Part shown: piece by piece, positions 7,779 to 15,769 of the stretch
Numbering within the stretch: the first letter of the stretch is position 1
Layout of the letters: each line of letters begins with the position of its first letter
NCBI RefSeq assembly: GCF_009687865.1
Contig: NZ_BLAE01000025.1
Span: forward strand, 49,461-113,460
Source of the DNA: Acrocarpospora macrocephala
GTDB lineage: Bacteria; Actinomycetota; Actinomycetes; Streptosporangiales; Streptosporangiaceae
DNA: 64,000 bases
Direction: 5' to 3'
Notes under the pieces: generated by a model
Seen by the model: the letters and a program-made list of their open reading frames with translations, nothing else
The model's database searches: none
What the model was told of the DNA's origin: nothing
Translations under genes and position numbers: made by a program

Positions 7779-9335
7779 TCACTCCACCCCGATGAGCAGC
7801 GGATACCCGCCCTGCCCACCTTCGTAATGCACAACCTCAATATCCGGACGAACCACCCCAAGATGGTCCTGTACGACTTCCGCCAACGACCCCCCGGCAT
7901 CCGCCCCGGACACCAACGTCACCAACTCGCTACTGGCGGACACCATCCGATCCACGACCTCAACCGCGACCTCCGCGACAGCCGTACCGATCAGGGAAAC
8001 ATCCCCATCCACCACGCCCAGCACATCCCCCGGACGGCACAACCCCGCACTCGTCATCGCCTCCCGGTTGGCCACCCACACATGCCCATGCCGGGTATGC
8101 CCAGCCGCGTCAGTCATAGCGACCACATCATCATCAAACCGCCGCAACGGATCATGTACGGCTAACGCCGCCAACCCCTGCACAGACGCCTTGGTCGGCA
8201 GCACGCTCACCGTCACCCCCTCCTCCCGGGCGATCTCCGCCGCCGCCACGGCCACCGCCCGGACCCCGCTGTCATTGGGCAGCACGACCACTTCGGCCCC
8301 CGCCTCCCTGATCGCCGCCAGCACGGCCGCCAGCGGCGGGCTCGCCCCCGGCTCCCGCCGCACCACCACGGCCCCGGCCTCCCGGAACAGCCCCGCCAGC
8401 CCGTCCCCGGCCGCCACCGCGACCACGCCACGGCTGGGCGTAGGCGTCCGCCCTCCGAGATACGTCACCTTGATCCGGTACGGCCGCCCAGCTCCCAACC
8501 CCGCCTCAATCGCCGACCCGGCATCGTCGACATGCACGTGCACGTTCCACAGCCCGTCCCCGCCAACGATCACCAGCGAGTCCCCGAGCCCGTCCAGCTC
8601 CGCCCGCAGGCGATCGATCGCCTCCTGCTCGGCGTCGAGCAGATACATGACCTCGTATCCAGGCTGCCCCACATCGAGGGCCGGCCTTTGATCGGAGGCG
8701 GGCGCGGGCACGTCATGACGCTCGGCGTATGCGTCGGCGACCACCTCGGCCAGGATCTCCAGGATGATCGTCAGTCCGGCGCCGCCCGCGTCCACGACGC
8801 CGCTGCGGGCCAGGACGTCCAACTGCCCGGTGGTCCGCAGCAGCGCCTGTCGGGCCGCCCGCGCCGCCGCTCCGGCCACGTCGGGCAGATCGCCGTCCCG
8901 CTCGCGTACCGCGTCCGCCACGGCGGCGAGCACGCTCAAAACGGTTCCCTCGACCGGCCGTACCACCGCGGATCTTGCCATTTCGGCGCCGCGCACCAGC
9001 GCGTCCCGGACGTCGTCGCCGCGGCCCTCGGCCTGCCCCAGCACCTCGGCCATGCCCCGGAGCGCCTGGCTGACGATCACCCCCGAGTTCCCGCGCGCGC
9101 CCAATAACGCCCCTTGCGCCAGGGTCCGCCAGGTCAGGTCGGCGTCCGCGTCCGCGCCGAGGCCCGCCAGCGCGTCGGCCGCCGCCAGCATCGTCAGATG
9201 CAGGTTCGTGCCCGTGTCCCCATCCGGCACCGGGAACACGTTCAGCGCGTCGATCTCGGCCCGAGCTCGGGCCAGCGCGTCCGCCGAAAGCCGTACCCAG
9301 CCGCGGACGGCCCCCGGATCGAGCACCTTCAGCAT
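7779..9335 (-). CDS. DAK2-domain protein, FakA/YloV-like fatty acid kinase
   Basis: A 518-aa protein with an N-terminal DhaL (DAK2) nucleotide-binding domain (VFPVPDGDTGTNLHLTM, GARGNSGVIVSQ, DAGGAGLT) fused to a middle and C-terminal DAK1-like region (VHVHVDD, VLPNDSGV, CRPGDVLGVVDGD). This is the FakA/YloV architecture; in Firmicutes FakA phosphorylates fatty acids carried by FakB (DegV) proteins. Whether the actinobacterial protein has the same substrate is inferred. I chose the ATG at 9335 with GAGGG 7 bases upstream. It lies next to recG as in Streptomyces and is divergent from rpmB. Confidence 0.9.
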   Translation of the reverse strand: MLKVLDPGAVRGWVRLSADALARARAEIDALNVFPVPDGDTGTNLHLTMLAAADALAGLGADADADLTWRTLAQGALLGARGNSGVIVSQALRGMAEVLGQAEGRGDDVRDALVRGAEMARSAVVRPVEGTVLSVLAAVADAVRERDGDLPDVAGAAARAARQALLRTTGQLDVLARSGVVDAGGAGLTIILEILAEVVADAYAERHDVPAPASDQRPALDVGQPGYEVMYLLDAEQEAIDRLRAELDGLGDSLVIVGGDGLWNVHVHVDDAGSAIEAGLGAGRPYRIKVTYLGGRTPTPSRGVVAVAAGDGLAGLFREAGAVVVRREPGASPPLAAVLAAIREAGAEVVVLPNDSGVRAVAVAAAEIAREEGVTVSVLPTKASVQGLAALAVHDPLRRFDDDVVAMTDAAGHTRHGHVWVANREAMTSAGLCRPGDVLGVVDGDVSLIGTAVAEVAVEVVDRMVSASSELVTLVSGADAGGSLAEVVQDHLGVVRPDIEVVHYEGGQGGYPLLIGVE

Positions 9336-9544
9336 TGACCGGCCCTCATTTCGCACCGTCGCCCAACCCGCGTCCTGGCGCTCCCCCGATGCGCTACCGT
9401 TGGCAGGTACGAGGTTATCCCGTCTCCGCCGCGCCTTCGTTTCGCGTGTTTGGGCGGACATCGGCTATCCTCGTGTGGCCAGCCGGTTGTCCCGGCATGC
9501 TCGGATGAGCTGATCTAAGACTTGATCCTGAAGGAGCGATGACC

Positions 9545-9730
9545 GTGGCTTCCGTCTGCGACATCTGCGCTAAGAAGCCGATTTTCGGCAACAACGTCTC
9601 CCACTCGCACCGCCGCACCCGGCGCAACTGGAAGCCGAACATCCAGACCGTCCGCGCGACGGTCAACGGAACGCCGAAGCGGCTCAACGTGTGCACTTCC
9701 TGCATCAAGGCAGGCAAGGTCACCCGCTAG
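9545..9730 (+). CDS. rpmB: 50S ribosomal protein L28 (zinc-binding form)
   Basis: A 61-aa basic protein beginning [16 protein letters not shown]. Two cysteine pairs (CDIC near the start and CTSC near the end) form the zinc site of the C+ form of L28. AAGGAG precedes an ATG at 9539 by only 2 bases and the GTG at 9545 by 8, and the GTG gives the family-typical N-terminus, so I prefer it. It is divergent from the FakA-like gene, so both promoters lie between 9336 and 9544. L28 sits next to recG/yloV in many bacteria. Confidence 0.95.
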   Translation: MASVCDICAKKPIFGNNVSHSHRRTRRNWKPNIQTVRATVNGTPKRLNVCTSCIKAGKVTR

Positions 9731-9744
9731 CACCCGCGACTCCG

Positions 9745-9770
9745 AACCCGTCACCCATCGGTGGCGGGTT
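9745..9770. terminator. Convergent terminator between rpmB and thiD
   Basis: AACCCG-T-CACC, loop CATC, GGTG-G-CGGGTT followed by T on the plus strand. It begins 14 bp after the rpmB stop and overlaps the last codons of thiD, so it can serve both converging genes. Confidence 0.75.
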
Positions 9771-10563
9771 TCGCATTGGTACGCCATCGCCAGGCGTGGT
9801 CCACCGGCCCGATCCCAGCCCCCAAAGGGAACCCGTTCGCAATCGCGCCAGTGACATAGACCTTGGCCTTTTCCACCGCGTCCGGAACGTTTTCGCCCAG
9901 GGCGAGATATGACGCGATGGCCGAGGCCAGCGTGCAACCGGTCCCGTGGGTGTGGCGGTTGTCCAGGCGTTCGGCGCGGAACCGATATTCGGTCGTGCCG
10001 TCCGTGAGCAGGTCGACGGGCTCCCCGGGCAGGTGGCCGCCCTTGATGAGCGCCCACCGGGGTCCGAGCGCCAGGACCGCGTCGGCCGCCCGGCGAAGAT
10101 CGTCCTCGCCTTCGACCTTCACGCCGGTGAGCTGCTCGACCTCCCACAGGTTCGGCGTGACCACGGTGGCCGTCGGCAACAACCGGGACTTCACCGTCCC
10201 CACCGCCTCCGGCGCGAGCAGCGAATCCCCGTGCTTGGACACCCCTACCGGATCCACGACCACGGGCGCGTCCAGCCCGGCGAGCACCTCGGCCACCGTC
10301 TCCACCAGAACCGGCGAGGCCAGCATGCCGGTCTTCACGGCCTGAACCCCGATGTCCCCCAGCACGGAGTCCAGCTGCGCGCGGACCGCCTCAGGCGGCA
10401 ACTCCCAGTACCCCTGAACCCCCACCGAGTTCTGCGCGGTCACCGCCGCGATCACGCTCATCCCGTGCGTGCCGAGCGCCAGCATCGTCTTCAGATCGGC
10501 CTGGATGCCCGCACCCCCACCGGAATCCGAGCCCGCGACCGTTAACACACGAGGAGGAGTCAT
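9751..10563 (-). CDS. thiD: Hydroxymethylpyrimidine/phosphomethylpyrimidine kinase
   Basis: Thiamin synthesis: phosphorylates HMP and HMP-phosphate to HMP diphosphate. Ribokinase-fold motifs: the N-terminal [18 protein letters not shown] substrate loop and the C-terminal anion-hole [12 protein letters not shown] with catalytic Cys/Asp-region residues. The start is the ATG at 10563 ([16 protein letters not shown], 270 aa); a longer open frame upstream overlaps the DUF397 gene and has no homology. It pairs functionally with thiL about 4 kb away, the two being separated by an accessory block on the same strand. Confidence 0.96.
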   Translation of the reverse strand: MTPPRVLTVAGSDSGGGAGIQADLKTMLALGTHGMSVIAAVTAQNSVGVQGYWELPPEAVRAQLDSVLGDIGVQAVKTGMLASPVLVETVAEVLAGLDAPVVVDPVGVSKHGDSLLAPEAVGTVKSRLLPTATVVTPNLWEVEQLTGVKVEGEDDLRRAADAVLALGPRWALIKGGHLPGEPVDLLTDGTTEYRFRAERLDNRHTHGTGCTLASAIASYLALGENVPDAVEKAKVYVTGAIANGFPLGAGIGPVDHAWRWRTNAKPATDG

Positions 10564-10628
10564 ACCCCAATCCAACCAGCTCGCCCAGCCGGCGATGTGC
10601 GTGGAGCGGTGGCTCGAGGCGTCACGCC

Positions 10629-10844
10629 TCAGGAGAAGAAGTCGAACTCGCCATCCTTGACGCCGCCGACGAACGCCTCCCACTCAGCGCGGGTATAAAT
10701 GATCACCTCACCGTCGCGGTGCCGGCTGTGCCGTACCGCTACTCGGCCAGTGCCGTCAGCAAGCGGGCCCGCCTCGACACACTGCCCAACCCCGTTGGAA
10801 CTCCTTGAACTGATGTGCCATGCGACACTTGACAACCCATCCAT
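10629..10844 (-). CDS. DUF397 protein, partner of the adjacent XRE regulator
   Basis: A 71-aa protein with the DUF397 pattern: [18 protein letters not shown] at the N-terminus, then [38 protein letters not shown]397 proteins are almost always encoded next to XRE regulators of the WhiJ/DUF5753 type in actinomycetes and affect development or secondary metabolism. GGGAGGACG is 5-6 bases before the ATG. It lies 20 bp downstream of the XRE gene on the same strand, so the two form a pair. Function beyond partnership is unknown. Confidence 0.93.
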   Translation of the reverse strand: MDGLSSVAWHISSRSSNGVGQCVEAGPLADGTGRVAVRHSRHRDGEVIIYTRAEWEAFVGGVKDGEFDFFS

Positions 10845-10864
10845 GCCGCGTCCTCCCGTATCGC

Positions 10865-11719
10865 CTACCCGAACCGCTTCGCGGCGTTCCGGATGAACTT
10901 CGCCGAAGCGTCCGGAATCAAGGCGATTGTTTGAAGGGAATCATACGTTCGCATGAAACTGTCGGCCCCGTCGGATTCGGCGTAGACAGCGCCTCCACGG
11001 GTTTCGGCATAGGCCACATCGGGATATGGGTCTGGCATATCGAAGATCAGGAAACCACCGTTAGGACTCGCGTGCGCCCCCACGCTGAACGGTATGATTC
11101 GCACCTCCACGTCGGGCCGGTCCGCGGCCAGTGCCAACCGCCTCAGCTGGGCCGACATCACCCGAGGGCCGCCGATGACGCGATGCATCAGGGCCTCGTC
11201 GAGGATCATTTCGATGCGTGGGTGCGGGTCTGATTCGAGCATCTTTTGTCTGGCCATCCGGAACTCCAGCCATTGGTTAATACGTTCGGGGCTGGCGCCC
11301 GCGTCACCTGCTGTAATGACCGCCGAAGCGTACTCGCGTGTCTGAAAGAGGCCCGGAATTACCATCGGCTCATAGATACGGATTCGTTCTGCCCGTGACT
11401 CCAGCCAGGCCCGATCGAGCATGCCGCCGAGAGCCTCCGGCGTATAACCATCCCACCAGCCGGTCTGCCAGACTTCGCGGCTGAGGCGTTCCATTCCCTC
11501 GCGTTTGGCCTTGTTGCTAATGCCGTACAGATTGAGCAGGGCTATCACGTCCGGGGTACGGGCGGGCACGAGGCCGCTCTCGATGCGGCTGATGGTCGCG
11601 GGGTCGCGCTGGATGTAGTCTCCGGCGTCTCGCAGGGTCAGCTTCGCCGCCTCGCGGAGTTCCCGTAGTTGTTTGCCCAGCCACTGCGTTCGTAGCGTCG
11701 GACCTCGTCTGCCGGCCAT
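10865..11719 (-). CDS. XRE-family regulator with DUF5753 effector domain (WhiJ-like)
   Basis: An N-terminal helix-turn-helix spans about residues 14-70 (LGKQLRELREAAKLTLRDAG ... PATISRIESG). The remainder is a DUF5753 domain, recognisable by YEPMVIPGLFQTREYASAV, RMARQKMLE and the LRRLALAADRPDVEVRIIPF stretch. I chose ATG 11719 (AAGGGG 9 bases upstream; 284 aa) over a GTG at 11749. Together with the DUF397 gene it forms the WhiJ-type cassette that is repeated many times in actinomycete genomes. It sits downstream of an ADP-ribosylglycohydrolase, with about 150 bp between them. Confidence 0.93.
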   Translation of the reverse strand: MAGRRGPTLRTQWLGKQLRELREAAKLTLRDAGDYIQRDPATISRIESGLVPARTPDVIALLNLYGISNKAKREGMERLSREVWQTGWWDGYTPEALGGMLDRAWLESRAERIRIYEPMVIPGLFQTREYASAVITAGDAGASPERINQWLEFRMARQKMLESDPHPRIEMILDEALMHRVIGGPRVMSAQLRRLALAADRPDVEVRIIPFSVGAHASPNGGFLIFDMPDPYPDVAYAETRGGAVYAESDGADSFMRTYDSLQTIALIPDASAKFIRNAAKRFG

Positions 11720-11869
11720 CGCGAACCACCCCTTCTCGGACTTAGCCACGCACTGGTCATCGTGCGACCAGCGGACCCAACGTGACTCTCAGCATTCTCC
11801 GCAAAACGGAAAGGAATCGGACCCCTTTTGGCCTGCTCTCTTTCCGTGTCCGCATCGCCAGAAGGGGGA

Positions 11870-12751
11870 CTATCTCCGGAGCTCGATCAGCCGGGTGGCC
11901 AGGTGGTCTACCTCGGTGTCTTCGGGGAACAGGACGCGGGGCCACCAGGGGGGTGCGGGCTGGCCGGGGATGCCGCCGAGGATTCCGCCGACGATGGCGG
12001 CGACGGTGTCGGTGTCGCCGCCTAGGGTCACCGCGTAGGTCAGGGCGGTGGTGAGGTCGGTGGAGTGGTGGATGGTGTGGACGACGGCGGCGATGGTGGG
12101 GGCGGCCAGGATGGAGATGCCGCCGGGGGGTGGGGTCCAGGTGCCGGTGGCCGCCTGGTGGATGGGGGCGAAGGCGGGGAGGGCGAGGTGAGTGGCTTCG
12201 GCGATGGCGGCGGGGAGGATTTGAGCGGGGTCTTCGAGGGCTTGGGTGGCCATGGCGGAGACGATGGAGGCCGCGCCGATGGAGACGGGGTGGGGGTGGG
12301 TGCCTCGGGAGAGTTCGTGGACCAGGGCGCGGCGGCGGGCGGGGTCGGTGGGAGGGATGATCCAGCCGACGGGGGCGATGCGCATGGCTGCGCCGTTGCT
12401 GGCCCGGCTTTGTGGGGATATTTCGGGGAATGTGTGGGTGGCGGTGTAGTGCTTGAGGGCGCGGCGGGTGGTTGAGCCCATGCCGCGGATCTGGTCGGCC
12501 TCGGCGGAAAGGCGGCGCATGAACTCGGCCGCGGTGGGGGTTCCCGCGGTGTCGGCGAGGAGGCGGGCGACGATCAGGGCCTGGCTGGTGTCGTCGGAGG
12601 TGGCGCCGCGGGGCCAGCCTCGGCTGGCGGGCAGGTCGAAGAGGCGGGTGCGGTCGATGCGCTCGGGTGGCATGGTCTCCCACGGCACACCGAGCGCGTC
12701 TCCGGCGGCCAGGCCGCGAATCGCCGCCGCGACTTGGTGCGAGGTGACCAC
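11870..12751 (-). CDS. ADP-ribosylglycohydrolase family protein
   Basis: DraG/ARH family hydrolases remove ADP-ribose from proteins or small molecules using a dinuclear Mg site. Visible motifs: GLAAGDALGVPWE, TSDDTSQAL (metal-binding TDDT-type motif, with Ser replacing the first Thr), SRASNGAAMRIAPVG and GGDTDTVAAIVGGILG (second metal cluster). At 293 aa it is full length. The GTG start lies 2 bases after the stop of the upstream membrane-protein gene, so the two are translationally coupled. Its coding strand uses an unusual run of CCC and CAC codons compared with neighbours. The substrate is not predictable. Confidence 0.93.
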   Translation of the reverse strand: MVTSHQVAAAIRGLAAGDALGVPWETMPPERIDRTRLFDLPASRGWPRGATSDDTSQALIVARLLADTAGTPTAAEFMRRLSAEADQIRGMGSTTRRALKHYTATHTFPEISPQSRASNGAAMRIAPVGWIIPPTDPARRRALVHELSRGTHPHPVSIGAASIVSAMATQALEDPAQILPAAIAEATHLALPAFAPIHQAATGTWTPPPGGISILAAPTIAAVVHTIHHSTDLTTALTYAVTLGGDTDTVAAIVGGILGGIPGQPAPPWWPRVLFPEDTEVDHLATRLIELRR

Positions 12752-12753
12752 GT

Positions 12754-14382
12754 TCAGAGCGTAGGAGGTGCGGCGATGGTGCAGTCGCCGCCGGTCAGGA
12801 CGCAGTCGGACGGGGTGGTGGGAGAGCCGTTGGCGATCATTTCGACGACGAGTTCCTCACCGGCGAGAAGGGGGGCGAAAGAGGTGAGAATGAGTTGCCC
12901 GCGCCGGACCTCCCATTGAGCGCCCTCAACGGTGAGGACCTCACCGGTGACGGGTATGGCGAGGCGAAGGTCGGAAATGTCCTCGTTGCCGCTTAGTACG
13001 ACGATGCGGGCGGCGTAGCCGTCGAAATCCTCTTGGGTCACCTCGAAGGCGACCGTCACGGCGGGAGCCGCCACGCGGAGCGTGTTCCCGTCGGCCGGCG
13101 CGTCATCGTTGCTCGACGGACCGCCGCCCTCTTCGAGGCCGATCCCTACAGGAACCTCGTCGTCTTCGGTCGCTGTGGGCGTGGGCGACTTCTTGGGCTT
13201 CGGGGAGTTTGTACGGCTAGGCGTTGGCTTCGCCTGAACGATTGCGGGGGCCGTGGATTTGGGGGTGGGCTTCGGCTTCGGCTTGTCCGCTGTCGGGGAA
13301 GGTGACTCCTCCGGCGTGGCGAAATCAGTGGCCGACGGCTGGGGAACGGCGGGGGCCGCTCCGCATCCGCCCGGCTCGCAACTGGCCGCAGGCGGTTCCA
13401 AAACCAGGTCAGTACGGTCTCCGACCAGCCTCACCCCGGCGAACGTGACCCCCACTGCCACCAGCACCGACAGACCGGACAACAACGCGGTCCGCCCGAA
13501 ACGGCCTCGAGAGCTGGGTTCGGTGAACAAGTCCGGGCCGCTGTCACGCGACTTCCCGGAAAGCTCCACAGCGACACCGGAAGACTCCGCGGGCGGCCAG
13601 CGATAGTCGACCTGCGCCTGGGGAACAGGCACCAGATCGGCGCGCGTCGCCTCTCCAGGCAAGTCATCTGAACCCCGCAAGGCGTCCGAACCCCGGAAAG
13701 CGTCCGAACCCCGGAAAGCGTCCGGACTCCGCAAGGCGTCCGGACCCGGCGGGTCATCCGAACCCCACAAAGCGTCCTTACCCCGCGAGGCGTCCGAACT
13801 CGGCGAGGCGTCTGAACCGTCTGTGGGACCAAAAGGGGACCCTGGCCCGAATCCCGCTGCCTCGGGAAATCCCGTCTCGGCTGGCGCGTAAGGGTTTCGT
13901 GGCTTGCGCCGGAACGGTGTCACGACTCCCGAGGGCGGCTCTTGATCCGACGGCTCGGCGGGGCGCTTGCGCTTGGGCGGGAGATCCCAGCGGTAGGCCG
14001 GATGGATGGCCGGACGATCCTCTTCGGCGGGCGGAGGCACGACAGGCCCCGCGTACCCAGAGCGCCCGGCGTTATCGACATACCCTCCGGGCCCAGGATG
14101 CCCGGCGGGCCAAGGCTGGCCAGAGCGCCCGGCTTGTCCAGGATGCCCGGAGTGCCCGGCGTTATCGGCATACCCAGGGCGGCCGGCGTGACCGGTGTCC
14201 TCCGGCCAGCGGTAGGTGAGCTCGGGGCCGTCTCCGGTCAGGTGCCCGAGCCACCGGTCGAAGCCATCCCCGGAGTCAGGGGAAGTGTGCTGGTCAGATG
14301 TGGCGTCCGCGGACGTGTTCGAATGGTCGGCATTGGGGTTGTCCCCATCACCGCTATCTCGTCCTGTCCTGTGACGACCCAT
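12754..14382 (-). CDS. Single-pass membrane protein with low-complexity cytoplasmic region and CBM2-like ectodomain
   Basis: A 542-aa protein. Residues about 1-290 are charged and repetitive, rich in Gly/Pro/Ser/Asp, with a GY/HP-type repeat around residues 65-110 and SDALRG-type hexapeptides around 190-240. A single membrane helix follows (TALLSGLSVLVAVGVTFAGV), then a Pro/Thr/Lys linker (about 340-420) and a C-terminal beta-rich domain of about 110 residues. The order of strands, a GAQW segment, LLAGEELVVEMIANG and a final CVLTGGDC resemble carbohydrate-binding module family 2, though most surface tryptophans of CBM2 are missing. AGGAAGG is 6 bases before the ATG. It is coupled to the ADP-ribosylglycohydrolase gene. 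Confidence 0.8.
   Translation of the reverse strand: MGRHRTGRDSGDGDNPNADHSNTSADATSDQHTSPDSGDGFDRWLGHLTGDGPELTYRWPEDTGHAGRPGYADNAGHSGHPGQAGRSGQPWPAGHPGPGGYVDNAGRSGYAGPVVPPPAEEDRPAIHPAYRWDLPPKRKRPAEPSDQEPPSGVVTPFRRKPRNPYAPAETGFPEAAGFGPGSPFGPTDGSDASPSSDASRGKDALWGSDDPPGPDALRSPDAFRGSDAFRGSDALRGSDDLPGEATRADLVPVPQAQVDYRWPPAESSGVAVELSGKSRDSGPDLFTEPSSRGRFGRTALLSGLSVLVAVGVTFAGVRLVGDRTDLVLEPPAASCEPGGCGAAPAVPQPSATDFATPEESPSPTADKPKPKPTPKSTAPAIVQAKPTPSRTNSPKPKKSPTPTATEDDEVPVGIGLEEGGGPSSNDDAPADGNTLRVAAPAVTVAFEVTQEDFDGYAARIVVLSGNEDISDLRLAIPVTGEVLTVEGAQWEVRRGQLILTSFAPLLAGEELVVEMIANGSPTTPSDCVLTGGDCTIAAPPTL
13665..13815 (-). repeat. Coding tandem repeat of 18 bp (hexapeptide SDALRG type)
   Basis: About eight copies of an 18-bp unit (GCGTCCGAACCCCGGAAA on the plus strand, with variation) encode [SP]DA[LF]RG hexapeptides in the cytoplasmic part of the membrane protein. 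Two adjacent copies are nearly identical, so copy number probably varies between strains. Confidence 0.85.
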
Positions 14383-14452
14383 GACGGTCCTTCCTGTTGG
14401 CGACCGTCATACTTCATAACAGATCTAAAACGCCTTTGTCACAAATTTCACA

Positions 14453-15463
14453 TCATCCCCTGAAGTGATCCCATCCCCCGGGGGCCTCCGCGCGCCCTTT
14501 GACCTGCACTCCCTGGCCTTGAACGACTTCTCCGACAACATGCCAGGGAGGCGGAAGGCGTACCTCAGGAGGGAACGTGGCGGCGAGCGCGTGATCCTCA
14601 CCGCCCGTGAGAATCCAGTCCAGCGGATCGACTCCCAGGTAGCGGGCCGCTTCAACAAGGATCGCGGACACCCGGAAAGACGCCGGCTCCACAACCACCC
14701 CGACCCCACTGGCTTCGGCAACATGCCCAAGATCCTGCACAAGCCCATCGCTGACATCCACCATCGCTGTCGCCCCCAACGCCGCAGCCCGGGCCCCTTG
14801 GTCATAGGGCGGCTCGGGACGACGATGCGCCAACAGCAACTCCGGGAAGGACCCACCCACCCAGCCCTTTGTTTCCCCTCGGGCTCCGCCCGCCCCCGTC
14901 GTGGCCGTGCCCGCCTCCATCGTGGCCTTGCCTGCCGAGAGGAGGGCGAGCCCGGCTGCCGCATACCCGAGGCGCCCGGCGATGGCTACCTGGTCTCCCG
15001 GGCGGGCTCCTGAGCGAGTAATCGGGGCGATTCCGGCGAGATCTCCCAAAGCTGTTACCCCGAGGACGATCGTGTCGGAGCGGGCGATGTCGCCGCCTGC
15101 CACGCTTGCCCCTACTAGGGCGCATTCGTCGCGGAAGCCGTCGGTTAGGGCGTCCAGCCAGGCGATTGTGGTGTCGGGGGGCATGCCCAAGCCCACGAAA
15201 AGGGCTGTGGGGGTTGCGCCCATGGCAATAACGTCGGAAAGGTTCTGCGCTGCCGCTTTACGACCGATTTCGTACCCGCTGGACCAATCGAGGCGGAAGT
15301 GTCTACCCTCAAGGAGCAGGTCCGTCGTCACGACCACGCGTTGGTCGGGCGCTGCCAGGACCGCGGCGTCGTCGCCTGGGCCGAGCAAGACCGACGCACC
15401 GTGGGACAGACGCCCCGCAATCCGGCTAACAACACCGAATTCGCCTAGTTCTCCGACTGTGAT
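14453..15463 (-). CDS. thiL: Thiamine-monophosphate kinase, apparent AUC start, internal repeat insertion
   Basis: Phosphorylates thiamine monophosphate to the active diphosphate. Family motifs: TVGELGEFGVVSRIAGRL, GPGDDAAV (Mg-ATP), TTDLLLEGRHF, AAQNLSDVIAMGA, VDVSDGL and TGGEDHAL. The conserved N-terminus has no ATG, GTG or TTG in frame; AGGAGG lies 6 bases before an ATC codon exactly where homologues start, so I extend the gene to 15463 (336 aa). If only a standard codon is accepted, the first is TTG at 15388, which deletes about 25 conserved residues. Between GLALLSAG and PELLLAHRRPEPPY lie about 25 extra residues encoded by a copy of the dispersed repeat. It is divergent from the RAM-domain gene. 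Confidence 0.9.
   Translation of the reverse strand: MTVGELGEFGVVSRIAGRLSHGASVLLGPGDDAAVLAAPDQRVVVTTDLLLEGRHFRLDWSSGYEIGRKAAAQNLSDVIAMGATPTALFVGLGMPPDTTIAWLDALTDGFRDECALVGASVAGGDIARSDTIVLGVTALGDLAGIAPITRSGARPGDQVAIAGRLGYAAAGLALLSAGKATMEAGTATTGAGGARGETKGWVGGSFPELLLAHRRPEPPYDQGARAAALGATAMVDVSDGLVQDLGHVAEASGVGVVVEPASFRVSAILVEAARYLGVDPLDWILTGGEDHALAATFPPEVRLPPPWHVVGEVVQGQGVQVKGRAEAPGGWDHFRG
14850..14910. repeat. Dispersed repeat copy inserted in frame within thiL
   Basis: CCCACCCACCCAGCCC, a pyrimidine-rich stretch, the palindromic core CGGGCTCCGCCCG (14879-14891) and CCCCGTCGT follow in the same order as in the intergenic copies. Here the element is read through as coding sequence (TGAGGARGETKGWVGG and flanks) in thiL. 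Confidence 0.8.
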
Positions 15464-15527
15464 GTCACACCTCCTGGTGTTCGGGGTACGTTGACCTTTC
15501 GGTGGTGATCAATCCCGGGAGGACCTG

Positions 15528-15761
15528 ATGGTGCAGGCCTACATCCTTATCCAGACCGAGGTCGGCAAGGCCGCCGACGTGGCCAGTGCGATCGCGGCGA
15601 TTCCCGGTGTCACGCAGGCCGAGGATGTCACCGGTCCGTACGACGTGATCGTCCGGGCCGAGGCCCGTAACGTCGACGAGCTTGGCAAACTCGTGGTGGC
15701 CCAGATCCAGGCGGTGGAGGGGATCACGCGTACCCTGACGTGTCCGATTGTCCATATTTGA
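15528..15761 (+). CDS. Stand-alone Lrp/AsnC ligand-binding (RAM) domain protein
   Basis: A 77-aa protein consisting only of the RAM effector domain of Lrp/AsnC regulators: AYILIQTEVGKAADVASAIA, GVTQAEDVTGPYDVIVRAEA and a final VEGITRTLTCPIVHI. No helix-turn-helix is present, so it is unlikely to bind DNA alone; such proteins form oligomers that bind amino acids or join full-length Lrp proteins. GGGAGG is 5-8 bases before the ATG. The same small gene lies beside thiL in Streptomyces. It is followed after 8 bp by a lipoprotein gene on the same strand. Confidence 0.92.
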   Translation: MVQAYILIQTEVGKAADVASAIAAIPGVTQAEDVTGPYDVIVRAEARNVDELGKLVVAQIQAVEGITRTLTCPIVHI

Positions 15762-15769
15762 GATCCTTG

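Noticed and set aside
13665-13815. CRISPR-like array of short repeats
   Set aside because: 18-bp units without unique spacers, in frame within a coding region.
14397-14452. Thiamin (TPP) riboswitch near thiL/thiD
   Set aside because: No CUGAGA or ACCUGA-type conserved elements upstream of either gene.
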